A stretch of 64,000 nt of DNA. It comes from Serratia liquefaciens. GTDB lineage: Bacteria; Pseudomonadota; Gammaproteobacteria; Enterobacterales; Enterobacteriaceae. Both the position numbers and the translations under genes were made by a program. Under the pieces are notes generated by a model. The model was not told where the DNA came from. It saw nothing but the letters and a program-made list of their open reading frames with translations, and did not search any database. Of this stretch, positions 38,503 to 48,180 are shown piece by piece (position 1 is the first letter of the stretch; each line of letters opens with the position of its first letter). Location of the stretch: the NCBI GenBank assembly GCA_012719855.1, contig JAAXZN010000021.1:1-64000 (forward strand), given 5' to 3'.

Positions 38503-40394
38503 TGCAATTTATTCCAATCGAAGAATTAAAAATAGGTCAGATAGTTGAAGTTTCCGGTACGAAAGTAAGGGTTGAACTATCAAATAAAGTAGAAGAATTA
38601 ACTAGAAGCTATGAAGGTAAAGTCTATCCAATAGGGCAGCTTGGTAGCATAGTAAAAATTCACTTTGGGAGAAATATTATATTTGGATTTGTCACACTGC
38701 TTAGAATGAGGTCTGATGAAATACAAACTAACTCGCTACCAATACCTCCTGAAGCAGACCAAAGAATAATGGAAGTCGAGCTTTTTTCACATGGGCAATG
38801 GTCACAATCCACCCAGAAACTAAGTTTCAGCCGTGGAGTTAAAACATATCCACTTCCTCAACAAGGTGTATATTTACTTACACAAAATGAATCTTCAGGA
38901 TTATTTTCGGCTGCCGAAGGCATTAGAGAAGATGAGTATAATCCATTGGTTCCTTTTGCTAGCTATACTAGTGCAACATCAATCCCATGCCGAGCAAACA
39001 TTGATAAACTATTTGGATTACATTGCGCAATTTTGGGTTCAACGGGGTCAGGAAAGTCTGGGGCTGTTGCAACATTATTGCATAGTATTTTAGATCATTC
39101 ATGTATAGATGAAAATAAAATAGCACCACGGATTATTATGATAGATCCTCACGATGAGTATGGCTCAGCATTTTTAGATAGAGGCATAACATATCAAGCA
39201 TATAGCACCATAGATAAGAATGATAAAATTGATATAAAATTACCATATTGGCTTATGTCATCAGATGAACTTAGAACTCTTATCATTGGAAAAACTGAGA
39301 AAGAAGCAACCTCACAGAATAACATTATATATAAAGCTTTAGCCCATAGCCGTATGGTTTCAGTAGGTTTGGTATCCCCAGCCCCAACAAATTATAACTG
39401 GAATATCCCTGATGATGACTTACCTCTACATGATCCTCGCCCAAAAGCTGGTAGGACTTTCGAGGAGATAATGTCATTTGACTCTGACAAACCAATAGCA
39501 TTTTCCCTTATAGAGTTCGAAAACCATATCAGATATGTTCAAGCATCTAGAATAGTAAAAGATAAAGTGGGAAAAGAAACGGACGGAACATTTGCCGAAA
39601 AGTTCAAGTCGATACTTGATAAATTATCAGTGCTGAGGCGAGATCCAAGAGTTGCATTTTTGATGGAGGACTGGGAAAAGCATAAAGAAATAACATTACA
39701 AGAGGTACTAGATCAACTAGTCGGCGAGATAATAAAAGATGAAAAAAATAAAGACATAAGGATTATAGATATATCCGGTTTGCCCAATGAAGTCGCAGGC
39801 CCACTAACAGCAATGGTTTCTCGACTTTTATTTCAATATAAAGTACATCAAACTCTAGAAGAAAGAATAGCAGACCCATTTTTACTCGTCTGCGAAGAGG
39901 CTCATCGATATGTTCCTGATCATGGAGAAGCCCAATACGCAGCTGCTCAATCAGCTATTAGAAGAATAGCAAGAGAAGGAAGAAAATATGGTTTAGGTCT
40001 AATGTTAGTGAGCCAACGTCCTGCTGATATAGAAAGCACTGTAATATCTCAATGTGGATCTTGGATTGTATTAAGGTTAACAAACTCTACAGATCAGCAA
40101 CATGTAGCTAAATTCTTGCCTGATGGTTTATCCGGCCTTGTTGCTTCACTGCCCTCACTTGCTCAACAAGAAGCGATCTTTGTCGGTGAAGCTGCTGCCC
40201 TTCCAGCAAAAATTAAAATTAACTTCCTTCCTAAAGATAAAAGACCTCGTTCGGATAATATCAGCTTTGCCAAAGGTTGGTCAGAACCTAGACTATCAAA
40301 AGAAAGTATAGGTGCAGTTGCCAGTAGGATGACAGGGCAAGTTATAATGGAAAAAATTAATAATGCAATAGAGAAAGATGACCTACCGTTCTGA
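38499..40394 (+). CDS. HerA-type ATPase of a SIR2-HerA anti-phage system
   Basis: The 631-residue protein has an N-terminal HAS-barrel-like beta domain (about 1-110), Walker A GSTGSGKS (180-187), Walker B LLVCEEAH (462-469) and the motif REGRKYGLGLMLVSQRP with an arginine suited to hexamer assembly. HerA forms hexameric rings and in this system assembles with SIR2. The ATG at 38499 overlaps the sir2 stop and has a strong AAGGAGGG upstream; an earlier in-frame ATG lies inside sir2. A terminator follows directly. Confidence 0.92.
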   Translation: MMQFIPIEELKIGQIVEVSGTKVRVELSNKVEELTRSYEGKVYPIGQLGSIVKIHFGRNIIFGFVTLLRMRSDEIQTNSLPIPPEADQRIMEVELFSHGQWSQSTQKLSFSRGVKTYPLPQQGVYLLTQNESSGLFSAAEGIREDEYNPLVPFASYTSATSIPCRANIDKLFGLHCAILGSTGSGKSGAVATLLHSILDHSCIDENKIAPRIIMIDPHDEYGSAFLDRGITYQAYSTIDKNDKIDIKLPYWLMSSDELRTLIIGKTEKEATSQNNIIYKALAHSRMVSVGLVSPAPTNYNWNIPDDDLPLHDPRPKAGRTFEEIMSFDSDKPIAFSLIEFENHIRYVQASRIVKDKVGKETDGTFAEKFKSILDKLSVLRRDPRVAFLMEDWEKHKEITLQEVLDQLVGEIIKDEKNKDIRIIDISGLPNEVAGPLTAMVSRLLFQYKVHQTLEERIADPFLLVCEEAHRYVPDHGEAQYAAAQSAIRRIAREGRKYGLGLMLVSQRPADIESTVISQCGSWIVLRLTNSTDQQHVAKFLPDGLSGLVASLPSLAQQEAIFVGEAAALPAKIKINFLPKDKRPRSDNISFAKGWSEPRLSKESIGAVASRMTGQVIMEKINNAIEKDDLPF

Positions 40395-40400
40395 TATATG

Positions 40401-40446
40401 AACCATGCCGATATATTGAAAATAAAATTCTCGGCATGGTTTTTTA
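40401..40446. terminator. Bidirectional terminator between herA and int
   Basis: AACCATGCCGA (40401-40411) pairs with TCGGCATGGTT (40431-40441), followed by TTTTT. Its end overlaps the stop region of the convergent integrase gene. Confidence 0.85.
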
Positions 40447-41610
40447 AACGAATATCAAGTCAGCATACCATTGCAACATATCCCTGCGTTTTTCCAAATA
40501 CTGAGCATGATTATAAGTTCCTCGAATGCCATTTTTATCCACATGCGCAAGTTGCATCTCAATCCATGCGGAATCAAACCCTTGTTCATGTAGGATAGTG
40601 GACATCGTATGCCTGAAACCGTGACCGGTGGCACGCCCCTTATATCCCAGCAGCTCTATAACCTGATTCACGCTTTCCTTACTTATAGGCTTTCTGCGGT
40701 TGTTTCGTCCAATGAAAATATAAGGATAGTGACCGGTGATCGGTTGTAGCTGTTTAAACAACTCAACCACCTGAGTAGAGAGCGGCACAATGTGCGGGCG
40801 GCGCATTTTCATACGTTCGGCGGGGATCTCCCAGATGGCACGCTCAAGATCGATCTCTTGCCATGTAGCAAAACGCATTTCTTGCGTGCGCACACCGGTC
40901 AGCATAACGATCTTCGCTGCATTCTTGGTGATGATGCTGCCGGTATATCCTTCCAAATCCTTAACAAAGTAAGGCAGTTCCTCGGCCGAAAGGAATGGAT
41001 GGTGCTTTTGTTTAGGGACGGCCAGAGCACTGGCGAGATCCGGTGCAGGATTGTACTCCGCCCTGCCGGTAATAATTGCGTAGCGGAAGACCTCTCCGCA
41101 GCGCTGGCGTATCTTACGGGTTTTCTCCAATGCCCCACGCTTCTCAATGCGCCGCAACACTTCCAGTAGCTCTAAGGGCTTAATTTCGGCAATGGGGCGT
41201 TGACCAATATACGGAAACACATCCTGCTCAAAGGTGCGCATGATTTCTTCTCTATAAGCCAGAGTCCACCGGTCAGCCTTGTTCGTGTGCCATTCACGGC
41301 TAATCGCTTCAAAGGAGTTCTCGACAGAAAACTTCTGAGCGAGCTTTTGCGCCTTTTTCTCGGCTACTGGGTCAATGCCATTCGCAACCTGCTTACGGGC
41401 CTCCCCACGCTTTTCTCGCGCTTCAGCCAGCGTTATCAAGGGGTTGGTACCAAAGGACATCAGCTTGGCTTTTCCGGCATAGCGATAGCGAAAACGCCAA
41501 CCTTTACTTCCATCAGTATTGATAAGAAGGGACAGGCCTTGGCCGTCGTTGAGGGTGTAGGGTTTTTCCTGCGGTTTGGAGCGTCGAATTTGTATGTCAG
41601 TTAGAAGCAT
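40444..41610 (-). CDS. int: P4-type tyrosine integrase
   Basis: The 388-residue protein has the DUF4102 arm-binding start (TDIQIRRSKPQEKPYTLNDG), a core-binding domain, and a catalytic domain with Arg241 (TGVRTQEM), HGFRH (His330, Arg333), His356 and a C-terminal Tyr (Y366 or Y371). It recombines the element's att site with the 3' end of selC. It sits next to attR, as usual, and runs toward the cargo. Confidence 0.95.
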   Translation of the reverse strand: MLLTDIQIRRSKPQEKPYTLNDGQGLSLLINTDGSKGWRFRYRYAGKAKLMSFGTNPLITLAEAREKRGEARKQVANGIDPVAEKKAQKLAQKFSVENSFEAISREWHTNKADRWTLAYREEIMRTFEQDVFPYIGQRPIAEIKPLELLEVLRRIEKRGALEKTRKIRQRCGEVFRYAIITGRAEYNPAPDLASALAVPKQKHHPFLSAEELPYFVKDLEGYTGSIITKNAAKIVMLTGVRTQEMRFATWQEIDLERAIWEIPAERMKMRRPHIVPLSTQVVELFKQLQPITGHYPYIFIGRNNRRKPISKESVNQVIELLGYKGRATGHGFRHTMSTILHEQGFDSAWIEMQLAHVDKNGIRGTYNHAQYLEKRRDMLQWYADLIFV

Positions 41611-41703
41611 GTGTATAAGTGAATTCTGTGTATAAAAACTTTATACGCATCATTATACACATTTTTCACGGATTCAGGCAGTAGCACACGGACTTACACG
41701 GAC
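41611..41703. promoter_or_regulatory. Integrase promoter and arm-type binding sites
   Basis: GTGTATAA occurs at 41611 and 41628, with inverted TTATACGC and TTATACAC at 41641 and 41653, then three CACGGA repeats near 41667, 41687 and 41697. Such clusters next to P4 integrases serve as integrase/excisionase arm sites and autoregulation sites. TATACAC repeats recur inside attL. Confidence 0.5.
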
Positions 41704-41771
41704 ATTAAAACCAGTCAATGCATTGATTTATTGTGTTTTTATGGATTTATCGGGAACTATCAGGACAAGCT

Positions 41772-41792
41772 TTGGCGGAAGATCACAGGAGT
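41772..41792. repeat. attR, right attachment site within selC
   Basis: Exact copy of 28522-28542. It covers the 3' end of tRNA-Sec, so integration restores a complete tRNA gene. Confidence 0.93.
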
Positions 41793-41867
41793 CGAACCTG
41801 CCCAGGACCGCTGGCGGCCCCAACCGGATTTGAAGTCCGGCCGCCCCACCGGGGACGAGGATCTTCC
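41773..41867 (-). tRNA. selC: tRNA-Sec (anticodon UCA)
   Basis: A 95-nt minus-strand tRNA begins GGAAGATCCTCGTCC and ends with encoded CCA. It has the long acceptor and long variable arm of selenocysteine tRNA and anticodon TCA in GGACTTCAAATCC. SelA (61798-63189) and SelB (59954-61801) in this window act on it. It is the integration target of the satellite and remains intact. Confidence 0.97.
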
Positions 41868-41892
41868 TTCGGGAGTCAGAAGCAAGAGCCTG

Positions 41893-41921
41893 ATTATAGC
41901 GCAATTTATCCTTAGCGCTAA
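41893..41921 (-). promoter_or_regulatory. selC promoter
   Basis: On the minus strand a perfect TATAAT (41898-41893) lies 17 bp after a weak TTAGCG (41921-41916), about 26 bp before the tRNA. Confidence 0.5.
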
Positions 41922-41936
41922 GAGGGAAATAGCGGC

Positions 41937-41962
41937 GGCCTCCGGCCACAATACCGGAGGCC
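41937..41962 (-). terminator. Terminator of the phytase-like esterase gene
   Basis: GGCCTCCGG (41937-41945) pairs with CCGGAGGCC (41954-41962), 7 bp past the stop. The T tract is weak. Confidence 0.65.
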
Positions 41963-41969
41963 GGCAGAA

Positions 41970-43316
41970 TTACGGCTTCAACAGATCTTTGACGTCCAGC
42001 AGGATAAATTCGTTGTCATCCGCCACGTTCGGCTGGCGGCTGGAGGAGAACGGGAAGTTATTGTCGTTGCCGACAATGATATGACTGCCGTCCACCACAT
42101 CGACGTTTTCAATGGTGAAGAACGGGAAGGTCAGCACGCCGTTGTTCAGCGGTTTACGCGCCAGCTTGTTCGGATCCTGAATGTTCAACAGGTCGATATA
42201 AGCCAGTTTGTCCACCGGTTTGCCGACGTTGGCATCAGAAAAGGCGATTTTATATACCCGCTTGAACTTCGCCACCTGGCTGAAGCAGTTGTCGGTTGGC
42301 GCCCCCGCCGCACAGGCTTGGTCCGGTGTGCCTTCGCCGTTATCACGCTCAATCACCAGGCCATGGGTAGCGTCGATCATATTGAAATCGCCGATGGCGT
42401 TCTGGTTGTCTTCCAACACGTACTGCCAGCTGCGACCGGTCCAGGCCTGCTGTTTCACGTCGAATTCCAGCATCCGCAGGTAACGTTTTCCGTCAAGGTT
42501 TTCAAACTTTTCACCATCCCACAGTGCGCCCTCAAGCAATGGGTACAGCTTGCTGCCGTCCGGTGATGCCGCCATGCCCTCAAAGCCCTTGGAACGCGCC
42601 ACCTGGAAGTTCTGTTTGCCGTCCGGCGCGCCCGGCAGGGTCAGCGTCGGGTTATCCGGCGATTTGACTACCTTGCCGTCCACCTTGGTGTCGAACACCG
42701 CCAGCACCTTGCCGGCAAGATCGGCCTTGATCAGGTAAGGACCAAATTCATCGCCGATCCACAGGGCATTATCGGCGAACTGGAAGCTTTCGGGGTCGAA
42801 GTCGCTGCCGGTAAGATAACGCTTGTCGGTGCTCTCATTGACGATATGAAACGGCACCTTCTGGTCGGGATCGTGCAGGAATACCGTTTTCAGCGGCGTC
42901 ACCGTGCCGTTGTCAAAGTCGATTTTGTAGTGATTGAGGTACAGCATGGCATCCGGTGAGTTGGCTTTGCTGCCGAAGCCGTTATCGGTCAGTACCCAGT
43001 AGGTGCCGTCGGGCATGTGCTTGATACCGGAATGGCCCTGTAGGGGCTGGCCTGCGATCGGCAGGCCGATACCGGTCATGCGATCGGCAGATTTTCCCGC
43101 CACGCTGCCCAGTTCAGTCACGCGTTTGCCGCTGGTGTATTTGCCGCTCTGTCGCAAATCAGCGGGGGCATCCTGTGGCGCGGCGATGCTGGATTTTACC
43201 GCCAGTAGCGCATGCCCGGCCAGCGTCGCAGGCACCGGTTGGGCATCGGCCCACAGGTTACCGCTCAGCGCCATACAGCCGGCCAACAGCGCCAGACGAG
43301 TTTTGGTGATGTGCAT
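41970..43316 (-). CDS. Phytase-like esterase-domain periplasmic protein
   Basis: The 448-residue precursor has a signal peptide (ending NLWADAQ) and a phytase-like esterase beta-propeller domain, with [27 protein letters not shown] and [11 protein letters not shown], the Glu/Asp-rich blades of this family. The substrate is probably a phosphate or carboxyl ester in the periplasm; the family is poorly defined. It is a single gene upstream of selC. Confidence 0.83.
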   Translation of the reverse strand: MHITKTRLALLAGCMALSGNLWADAQPVPATLAGHALLAVKSSIAAPQDAPADLRQSGKYTSGKRVTELGSVAGKSADRMTGIGLPIAGQPLQGHSGIKHMPDGTYWVLTDNGFGSKANSPDAMLYLNHYKIDFDNGTVTPLKTVFLHDPDQKVPFHIVNESTDKRYLTGSDFDPESFQFADNALWIGDEFGPYLIKADLAGKVLAVFDTKVDGKVVKSPDNPTLTLPGAPDGKQNFQVARSKGFEGMAASPDGSKLYPLLEGALWDGEKFENLDGKRYLRMLEFDVKQQAWTGRSWQYVLEDNQNAIGDFNMIDATHGLVIERDNGEGTPDQACAAGAPTDNCFSQVAKFKRVYKIAFSDANVGKPVDKLAYIDLLNIQDPNKLARKPLNNGVLTFPFFTIENVDVVDGSHIIVGNDNNFPFSSSRQPNVADDNEFILLDVKDLLKP

Positions 43317-43392
43317 GTCATGGTTCCCTTTTTGTTGTTATCGCCCAGAAGTAAAAGCAACGTCACTATAGGGAGCCGCAATGACAGAAATA

Positions 43393-44592
43393 TTATTCGG
43401 CGAACGCCCGCCGGTAGCTGTGCGGATGGAAGCGCCAGGTGATGGCGATAAGCACCACCACCAGCAGCGCATGGATCTGCCAATCCAGCACAAAGCCACC
43501 GCTGTAATCACGCAACAGGCCGGAAATGTACGGCGTCGTGCCCGCCAGCAGGAAACCGATACCCTGCATAAATGCCACCAACCGCCCCGCCGCCGCCGGG
43601 TGCGGGATATGGTCGAGCGCCAGCACCAGACACAGCGGGAAAGCGCCACCCAGCCCCAGACCGGAAAGCAGTACCCACAGCCAAGGCAGCGTTTGCGGCT
43701 GGTAGATAAGCCCGATAAAACCTGCCAACTGCATGACCAGCGCCAGCAGCAACAGCGGGCGCCGATCCGTAGAGCGCGCCAAGGCGGGCAACAGCAACGC
43801 CCCCACGACCTGGCCGAAAGTCATCAGCGCCAATAGCGATCCGCTGGCCTGCGGCTGCCAGCCGAGCTGCATATAATATGGAGGTAACCAGGCGATCAGG
43901 CTGGTGTAGCCGCCATTAATCAAACCGAAATAAGCACCGAGCAGCCAGGCGCGGCGACTGAGCCATAAGCTAGGTCCGCGAGCAGTACCGGACGGCGTCA
44001 AACGTGCCAAACCTCTACTGACGGGCCACCAGGCGATCAGCGCCACCAGCGCCGGTGCTGCCCACCAGGCCAGCGCGCTATGCCAGTCATGACCGATGCT
44101 CGTCAACCAAGGCGTGATCGCCGCCCCCAAGCCACCGCCCCCCATCAGCGCCGCCGACCATAGCCCGGCCACCAACGCCATCTGCTTGGGAAAGTGATGC
44201 TTGATAATGCCGGGCATCACCGCTTGGATAACGCCAATCCCCAGCCCGCCCAGTACCGCGCTTAACATCAACTGCGTGCTGCCCGGTGCCAGCTCACGCC
44301 AGGCGGCGCCCAGGCCAATGGCCAACAAACTCAGGACAACGCTGGTGCGTTCGCTGAACAGACGGTTGATGGCACCGCCAGCCAACGCCATCAGCCCCAT
44401 CATCAATACCGGCAAGGTGGTCAGCAGGGCCGCGCCGCCAAAACTCAGCCCGGTAGCCTGGCGTAGCGTCGGCAACAGTGGGCCAATCGACGTCAGCAAC
44501 GGCCGCATATTCAGGCCAATCAGCACCAGTACCCACAGCAGGGGATTGAACCAGCGGCGTAAGAAAGGGGGAGCAATAAAATGATTTAACAC
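43393..44592 (-). CDS. cynX: CynX-like MFS transporter
   Basis: The 399-residue protein of 12 membrane helices closely matches E. coli CynX (LVLIGLNMRPLLTSIGPLLP, GLWSAALMGGGGLGAAITPW, YFGLINGGYTSLIAWLPPYY, LVAFMQGIGFLLAG). CynX belongs to the cyanate operon in E. coli, though its substrate is not settled. No cynT or cynS is near, so the function may differ. A LysR gene lies divergently 126 bp away and probably controls it. Confidence 0.85.
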   Translation of the reverse strand: MLNHFIAPPFLRRWFNPLLWVLVLIGLNMRPLLTSIGPLLPTLRQATGLSFGGAALLTTLPVLMMGLMALAGGAINRLFSERTSVVLSLLAIGLGAAWRELAPGSTQLMLSAVLGGLGIGVIQAVMPGIIKHHFPKQMALVAGLWSAALMGGGGLGAAITPWLTSIGHDWHSALAWWAAPALVALIAWWPVSRGLARLTPSGTARGPSLWLSRRAWLLGAYFGLINGGYTSLIAWLPPYYMQLGWQPQASGSLLALMTFGQVVGALLLPALARSTDRRPLLLLALVMQLAGFIGLIYQPQTLPWLWVLLSGLGLGGAFPLCLVLALDHIPHPAAAGRLVAFMQGIGFLLAGTTPYISGLLRDYSGGFVLDWQIHALLVVVLIAITWRFHPHSYRRAFAE

Positions 44593-44718
44593 GGTCTATT
44601 CCTGAACTTCCGGGGTGAAGAGTGCGGCGTCACAACCTGTACGCCGCAGCGTTGCATTACTCTAGGCAACGCCGCTAGTATTGGGAAATTAAATAATAAA
44701 ATAGCCAGCAGTGGGAAA

Positions 44719-45573
44719 ATGAATCGCTACCCGATGTTCAATCCGCAGTTATTGCTCAGCTTTGTCGCCGTGTGCGACAGCGGTAGCTTCACCCGCGCCG
44801 CGGACCGGGTATTTTTATCGCAGTCCACCGTCAGCCAGCAGGTGCGCCGGTTGGAAGAGATGCTCGGTAAACCGCTGTTTGAGCGCTCCTCTCATCAGGT
44901 GTTGCTGACAGAGGAAGGCGTCAAACTGTTGAGCTATGCGCGGCGGATCATCGCGCTGAATGAAGAGGCGCACGACGCCCTGACCGGTATCTGGCGCGAC
45001 GGCGTACTGCGGCTGGGAATGCCGGAGGATTTCGCGGCGCCGACCACGGAACTGCTGGCGGAATTCAGCCGGGCGCATCCGCACCTGCGGCTGGACGTCA
45101 CCAGCGGCCTGAGCGCCGATCTGCACAGCGCCTATGCCCGTGAAGAACTGGATCTGATCCTGGTGAAACAGCGTCGTAGTCAACCTCCGCGCGCCGCCAG
45201 GCCGGAGCCGCTGCTGTGGCTGGATAGCCTGGCCTTTCCGGCCATCGAACAATCCCCGGTACCGCTGGCGGTGTTCCCGCTAAATGGCCTATACCGCGAT
45301 GACCTGTGCCAGGCGCTGGATAACCTCGGCAAGCGCTGGCGCATCGGCTACAGCAGTGCCAGTCTGGCGGCTCTCACCGCAGCATCCGCCGCCGGGTTGG
45401 GCGTCACGCTGTTGCCGGCCAGTTGCCGCTTGCCCCGCCACCGGGTGCTCGGCGTCGCCGAAGGGTTACCGCCGATCGACAGCATCGAACTGGCGTTGTA
45501 TTACCGCGACGGCGCCCCTGCCGCCACCCCGGCACTGGCCGAACGGCTGAAGGCATTCTGCGGGTTGGTATGA
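44719..45573 (+). CDS. LysR-family transcriptional regulator
   Basis: The 284-residue protein has an N-terminal helix-turn-helix (DSGSFTRAADRVFLSQSTVS, QQVRRLEEMLGKPLFER) and an effector domain. GGGA precedes the ATG; a second in-frame ATG lies at 44734. It is divergent from the cynX-like gene, which suggests a role like CynR, but the sequence alone does not prove that. Confidence 0.88.
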   Translation: MNRYPMFNPQLLLSFVAVCDSGSFTRAADRVFLSQSTVSQQVRRLEEMLGKPLFERSSHQVLLTEEGVKLLSYARRIIALNEEAHDALTGIWRDGVLRLGMPEDFAAPTTELLAEFSRAHPHLRLDVTSGLSADLHSAYAREELDLILVKQRRSQPPRAARPEPLLWLDSLAFPAIEQSPVPLAVFPLNGLYRDDLCQALDNLGKRWRIGYSSASLAALTAASAAGLGVTLLPASCRLPRHRVLGVAEGLPPIDSIELALYYRDGAPAATPALAERLKAFCGLV

Positions 45574-45576
45574 AAG

Positions 45577-45620
45577 GGTGTAGCCTTATTCGCTACGTAT
45601 GTAGCCATTATGGCTACACC
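45577..45620. terminator. Shared hairpin between LysR gene and xylR
   Basis: GGTGTAGCC (45577-45585) and GGCTACACC (45612-45620) form a 9-bp stem over a 26-nt loop between the convergent genes. Confidence 0.55.
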
Positions 45621-45622
45621 TC

Positions 45623-46801
45623 CTAATACCCGACCTCACCGTAACGCTCGCGATAATCTTTCGGCGTCATGTCGTAGCCCTTCTTGAATACCGAGTAAAA
45701 ATACTGCAGTGAGGGATAGCCGCACATCTGCGAAATCTCGTTGATGGTCAACGAAGTGGCCTTCAGCAGGTTACAGGCCCGATCCAGCTTCTCCTGATGG
45801 ATCACATGGTGGATGGTTTCGCCAGTTTCATCTCTGAAGCGCTTTTCAAGATTGGAACGCGACAGCCCTACCGCGTCGAGCACCTGTTCGACCTTGATGC
45901 CCTTACAGGCGTGATGGCGAATATAATGCATGGCCTGGATCACCGCCGGGTCACGCAGCGAACGGAAGTCGGTGGAGCGGCGCTCGATCACCTTCACCGG
46001 CGGCACCAGAATACGTTGCAGCGGCAGCTCACGACGATCGAGCAACTGATGCAGCAGCTTGGCGGCACGGTAGCCCATCTGGCGGGTGCCCTGCGCCACG
46101 GAAGACAGCGCCACCCGCGACAGGTAGCGCGTCAGTTCTTCATTGTCGATGCCGATCACGCACAGCTTTTCGGGCACCGCAATGTCCAGATGTTCGCAAA
46201 CCTGCAGCAGATGGCGTGCCCGCGCATCGGTCACGGCGATGATGCCGGTCTGCTGCGGCAGCGTCTGTACCCAGTCCGCCAGCCGGTTCTGGGCGTATTG
46301 CCAATTCTCCGGCGCAATGGCCATCCCCTGATAGACCACGCCCTGATACTGCTCCAGCGCCACCCGCTGACGGAAAGCCTGTTCGCGCTCTTGCGCCCAA
46401 CGTTTGCCGCCTTCGCTCGGCAACCCGTAGAAGGCAAAGCGATTAATGCCCTTTTCCTTCAGGTGGCTGAACGCCGCCTCTACCAACGCCTGATTATCCG
46501 TGGCGATATAATGCACCGGCGGGTAATCCTCATCACGATGATAAGAGCCGCCCACGCCGACGATCGGCACCCTGACGTTATGCAGCAAATGTTCGATTTC
46601 ACGGTCGTCGAAATCGGCAATCACCCCATCGCCCAGCCAGTCCTTGATGTTGTCGATACGGCAGCGAAAATCCTCTTCGATAAAGATGTCCCAATCGCAC
46701 TGTGAAGCCTGCAAATACTCACCAACGCCCTCGACTACCTGGCGGTCGTACACTTTATTGGCGTTGAACAGCAACGTAATGCGAAAGCGCTTTTCGAACA
46801 T
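45623..46801 (-). CDS. xylR: XylR, xylose operon activator
   Basis: The 392-residue protein joins an N-terminal periplasmic-binding-like sensor domain (about 1-275, binds xylose) to a C-terminal AraC helix-turn-helix (VEQVLDAVGLSRSNLEKRFR, INEISQMCGYPSLQYFYSVF). This architecture is specific to XylR. It activates the divergent xylA and xylF promoters with xylose. It follows xylH in the same direction with a 194-bp gap, as in E. coli. Confidence 0.95.
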   Translation of the reverse strand: MFEKRFRITLLFNANKVYDRQVVEGVGEYLQASQCDWDIFIEEDFRCRIDNIKDWLGDGVIADFDDREIEHLLHNVRVPIVGVGGSYHRDEDYPPVHYIATDNQALVEAAFSHLKEKGINRFAFYGLPSEGGKRWAQEREQAFRQRVALEQYQGVVYQGMAIAPENWQYAQNRLADWVQTLPQQTGIIAVTDARARHLLQVCEHLDIAVPEKLCVIGIDNEELTRYLSRVALSSVAQGTRQMGYRAAKLLHQLLDRRELPLQRILVPPVKVIERRSTDFRSLRDPAVIQAMHYIRHHACKGIKVEQVLDAVGLSRSNLEKRFRDETGETIHHVIHQEKLDRACNLLKATSLTINEISQMCGYPSLQYFYSVFKKGYDMTPKDYRERYGEVGY

Positions 46802-46995
46802 GCGGTATCCCCGGTAACCCCCAGTGACGATAGGGGGCGAATAAATTCGCCCCGATTAAGGCGGGCGCAGCATGCAGCACTCCTACCCTGTCTGGAGATG
46901 GCGAGTGAGTCGCCTGGCTGCAACTTGAAAGCTACAGGGTATTCTCTGCGAGAGCAGCAAGCATCACCTCATAACTGTGACCGCGGGCGCGATTC

Positions 46996-48180
46996 TTATG
47001 CCCGGCGCTTGGTGGCGGAATCCATCCACACCGCCAGCAGCAAAATGGCACCCTTGACGATGTACTGCCAGAAAGTCGGTACGTCCAACATGCTCATGCC
47101 GTTATCCAGCGAGGCCATAATAAACGCCCCCATCACCGCCCCGGCAACGCTGCCTATGCCTCCGGCCAGGCTGGTGCCGCCAATCACGCAGGCAGCGATG
47201 GCGTCCAACTCAGCAATATTGCCTGCCGAAGGCGAACCGGCGCCCAGTCGCGAACTGAGGATCAGACCGGCAATCGCCACCATCAGGCCGTTGATGGCGA
47301 ACACCGCCAGTTTGGTGCGCTCGACGTTGACACCCGACAGGCGCGCAGCGTCAATATTGCCGCCGATGGCGTAGATCCGACGGCCAAAGGCGGTGCGGGT
47401 GGCCATAAATATCCCCGCCAGCATCAGCGCGGTGAGGATCAGCACCGGCGTAGGCACCCCGCGATAGTCATTAAGCAAATAGATTGCGCCAAGTACCAGA
47501 AGTGCCAAAATGCTTTGTCGGGTTACGTCACCGGTCGGCGTAGCTACCGGCAGGCCCAGCTGTACGCGTCGGCTGCGCCGCCGCCATTGCCAGGCCACAA
47601 ACAGCATCAGCCCCACCGCGCCGATACCGAAACCCAGCCCGCCCGGCAAATAACTCTGACCGATTTGCGACATGGCGCCGCTGGTCGGTGCCACCGTGGT
47701 GCCATTGGTGATACCGATCAGGATGCCGCGAAAGGCCAACATCCCCGCCAGGGTGACGATAAACGAAGGGACTTTGCGGTAGGCAACCCACCAGCCGTTC
47801 CAGGCCCCCAACAACAGACCGGCCACCAGCGTCACCACGATGGTCAGCGGCAGCGGCCAACCGAACCAGACGTCAAAAATCGCCGCCGCCCCGCCCAGCA
47901 GCCCCATCATCGAACCGACCGACAGATCGATTTCCGCCGAAACGATCACAAACACCATCCCGACCGCCAAAATGCCGGTGATCGCCGTCTGACGCAGCAG
48001 GTTGGAGATATTACGCGCGCTGAGATAGGCCCCTTCGGTGGTAAAGGTAAAGAACAGCATAATGACGACTATCGCCGCCAACATGACAAACACCTGCAAA
48101 TTGATGGATTTCAGCTTCACCGTCGTTTTTTTCTCCACCCTTGCCGCTACCATCGCTTCAGACTGCGTGTTTTTCGACAT
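46996..48180 (-). CDS. xylH: XylH, D-xylose ABC transporter permease
   Basis: The 394-residue membrane protein of the BPD_transp_2 family has about ten helices and the signature [22 protein letters not shown]. It forms the channel of the XylFGH importer. GAGGAG lies 10 nt before the ATG at 48180; an ATG at 48189 is also in frame. It overlaps the end of xylG by 23 bp. Confidence 0.94.
   Translation of the reverse strand: MSKNTQSEAMVAARVEKKTTVKLKSINLQVFVMLAAIVVIMLFFTFTTEGAYLSARNISNLLRQTAITGILAVGMVFVIVSAEIDLSVGSMMGLLGGAAAIFDVWFGWPLPLTIVVTLVAGLLLGAWNGWWVAYRKVPSFIVTLAGMLAFRGILIGITNGTTVAPTSGAMSQIGQSYLPGGLGFGIGAVGLMLFVAWQWRRRSRRVQLGLPVATPTGDVTRQSILALLVLGAIYLLNDYRGVPTPVLILTALMLAGIFMATRTAFGRRIYAIGGNIDAARLSGVNVERTKLAVFAINGLMVAIAGLILSSRLGAGSPSAGNIAELDAIAACVIGGTSLAGGIGSVAGAVMGAFIMASLDNGMSMLDVPTFWQYIVKGAILLLAVWMDSATKRRA

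Larger units (their letters stand above)
28522..41792. mobile_element. P4-like phage satellite integrated in selC
   Basis: The element is bounded by a 21-bp perfect direct repeat (28522-28542 and 41772-41792), the right copy being the 3' end of tRNA-Sec. It encodes a P4-type integrase next to that tRNA, an alpha replication protein, AlpA, Ash/Icd, Sid-like and Delta/Ogr-like genes, and origin and crr-like repeats. Cargo includes a SIR2-HerA defence operon. It has no capsid or tail genes, as expected for a satellite that uses a P2-like helper. Confidence 0.92.

Noticed and set aside
37345..40394. SIR2-HerA as an entirely undescribed system
   Set aside because: The gene pair matches a published anti-phage system type; only the specific locus and setting may be new.
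45577..45620. Possible riboswitch upstream of xylR
   Set aside because: It lies at the 3' ends of two convergent genes and is a simple stem-loop, so a shared terminator is the better reading.
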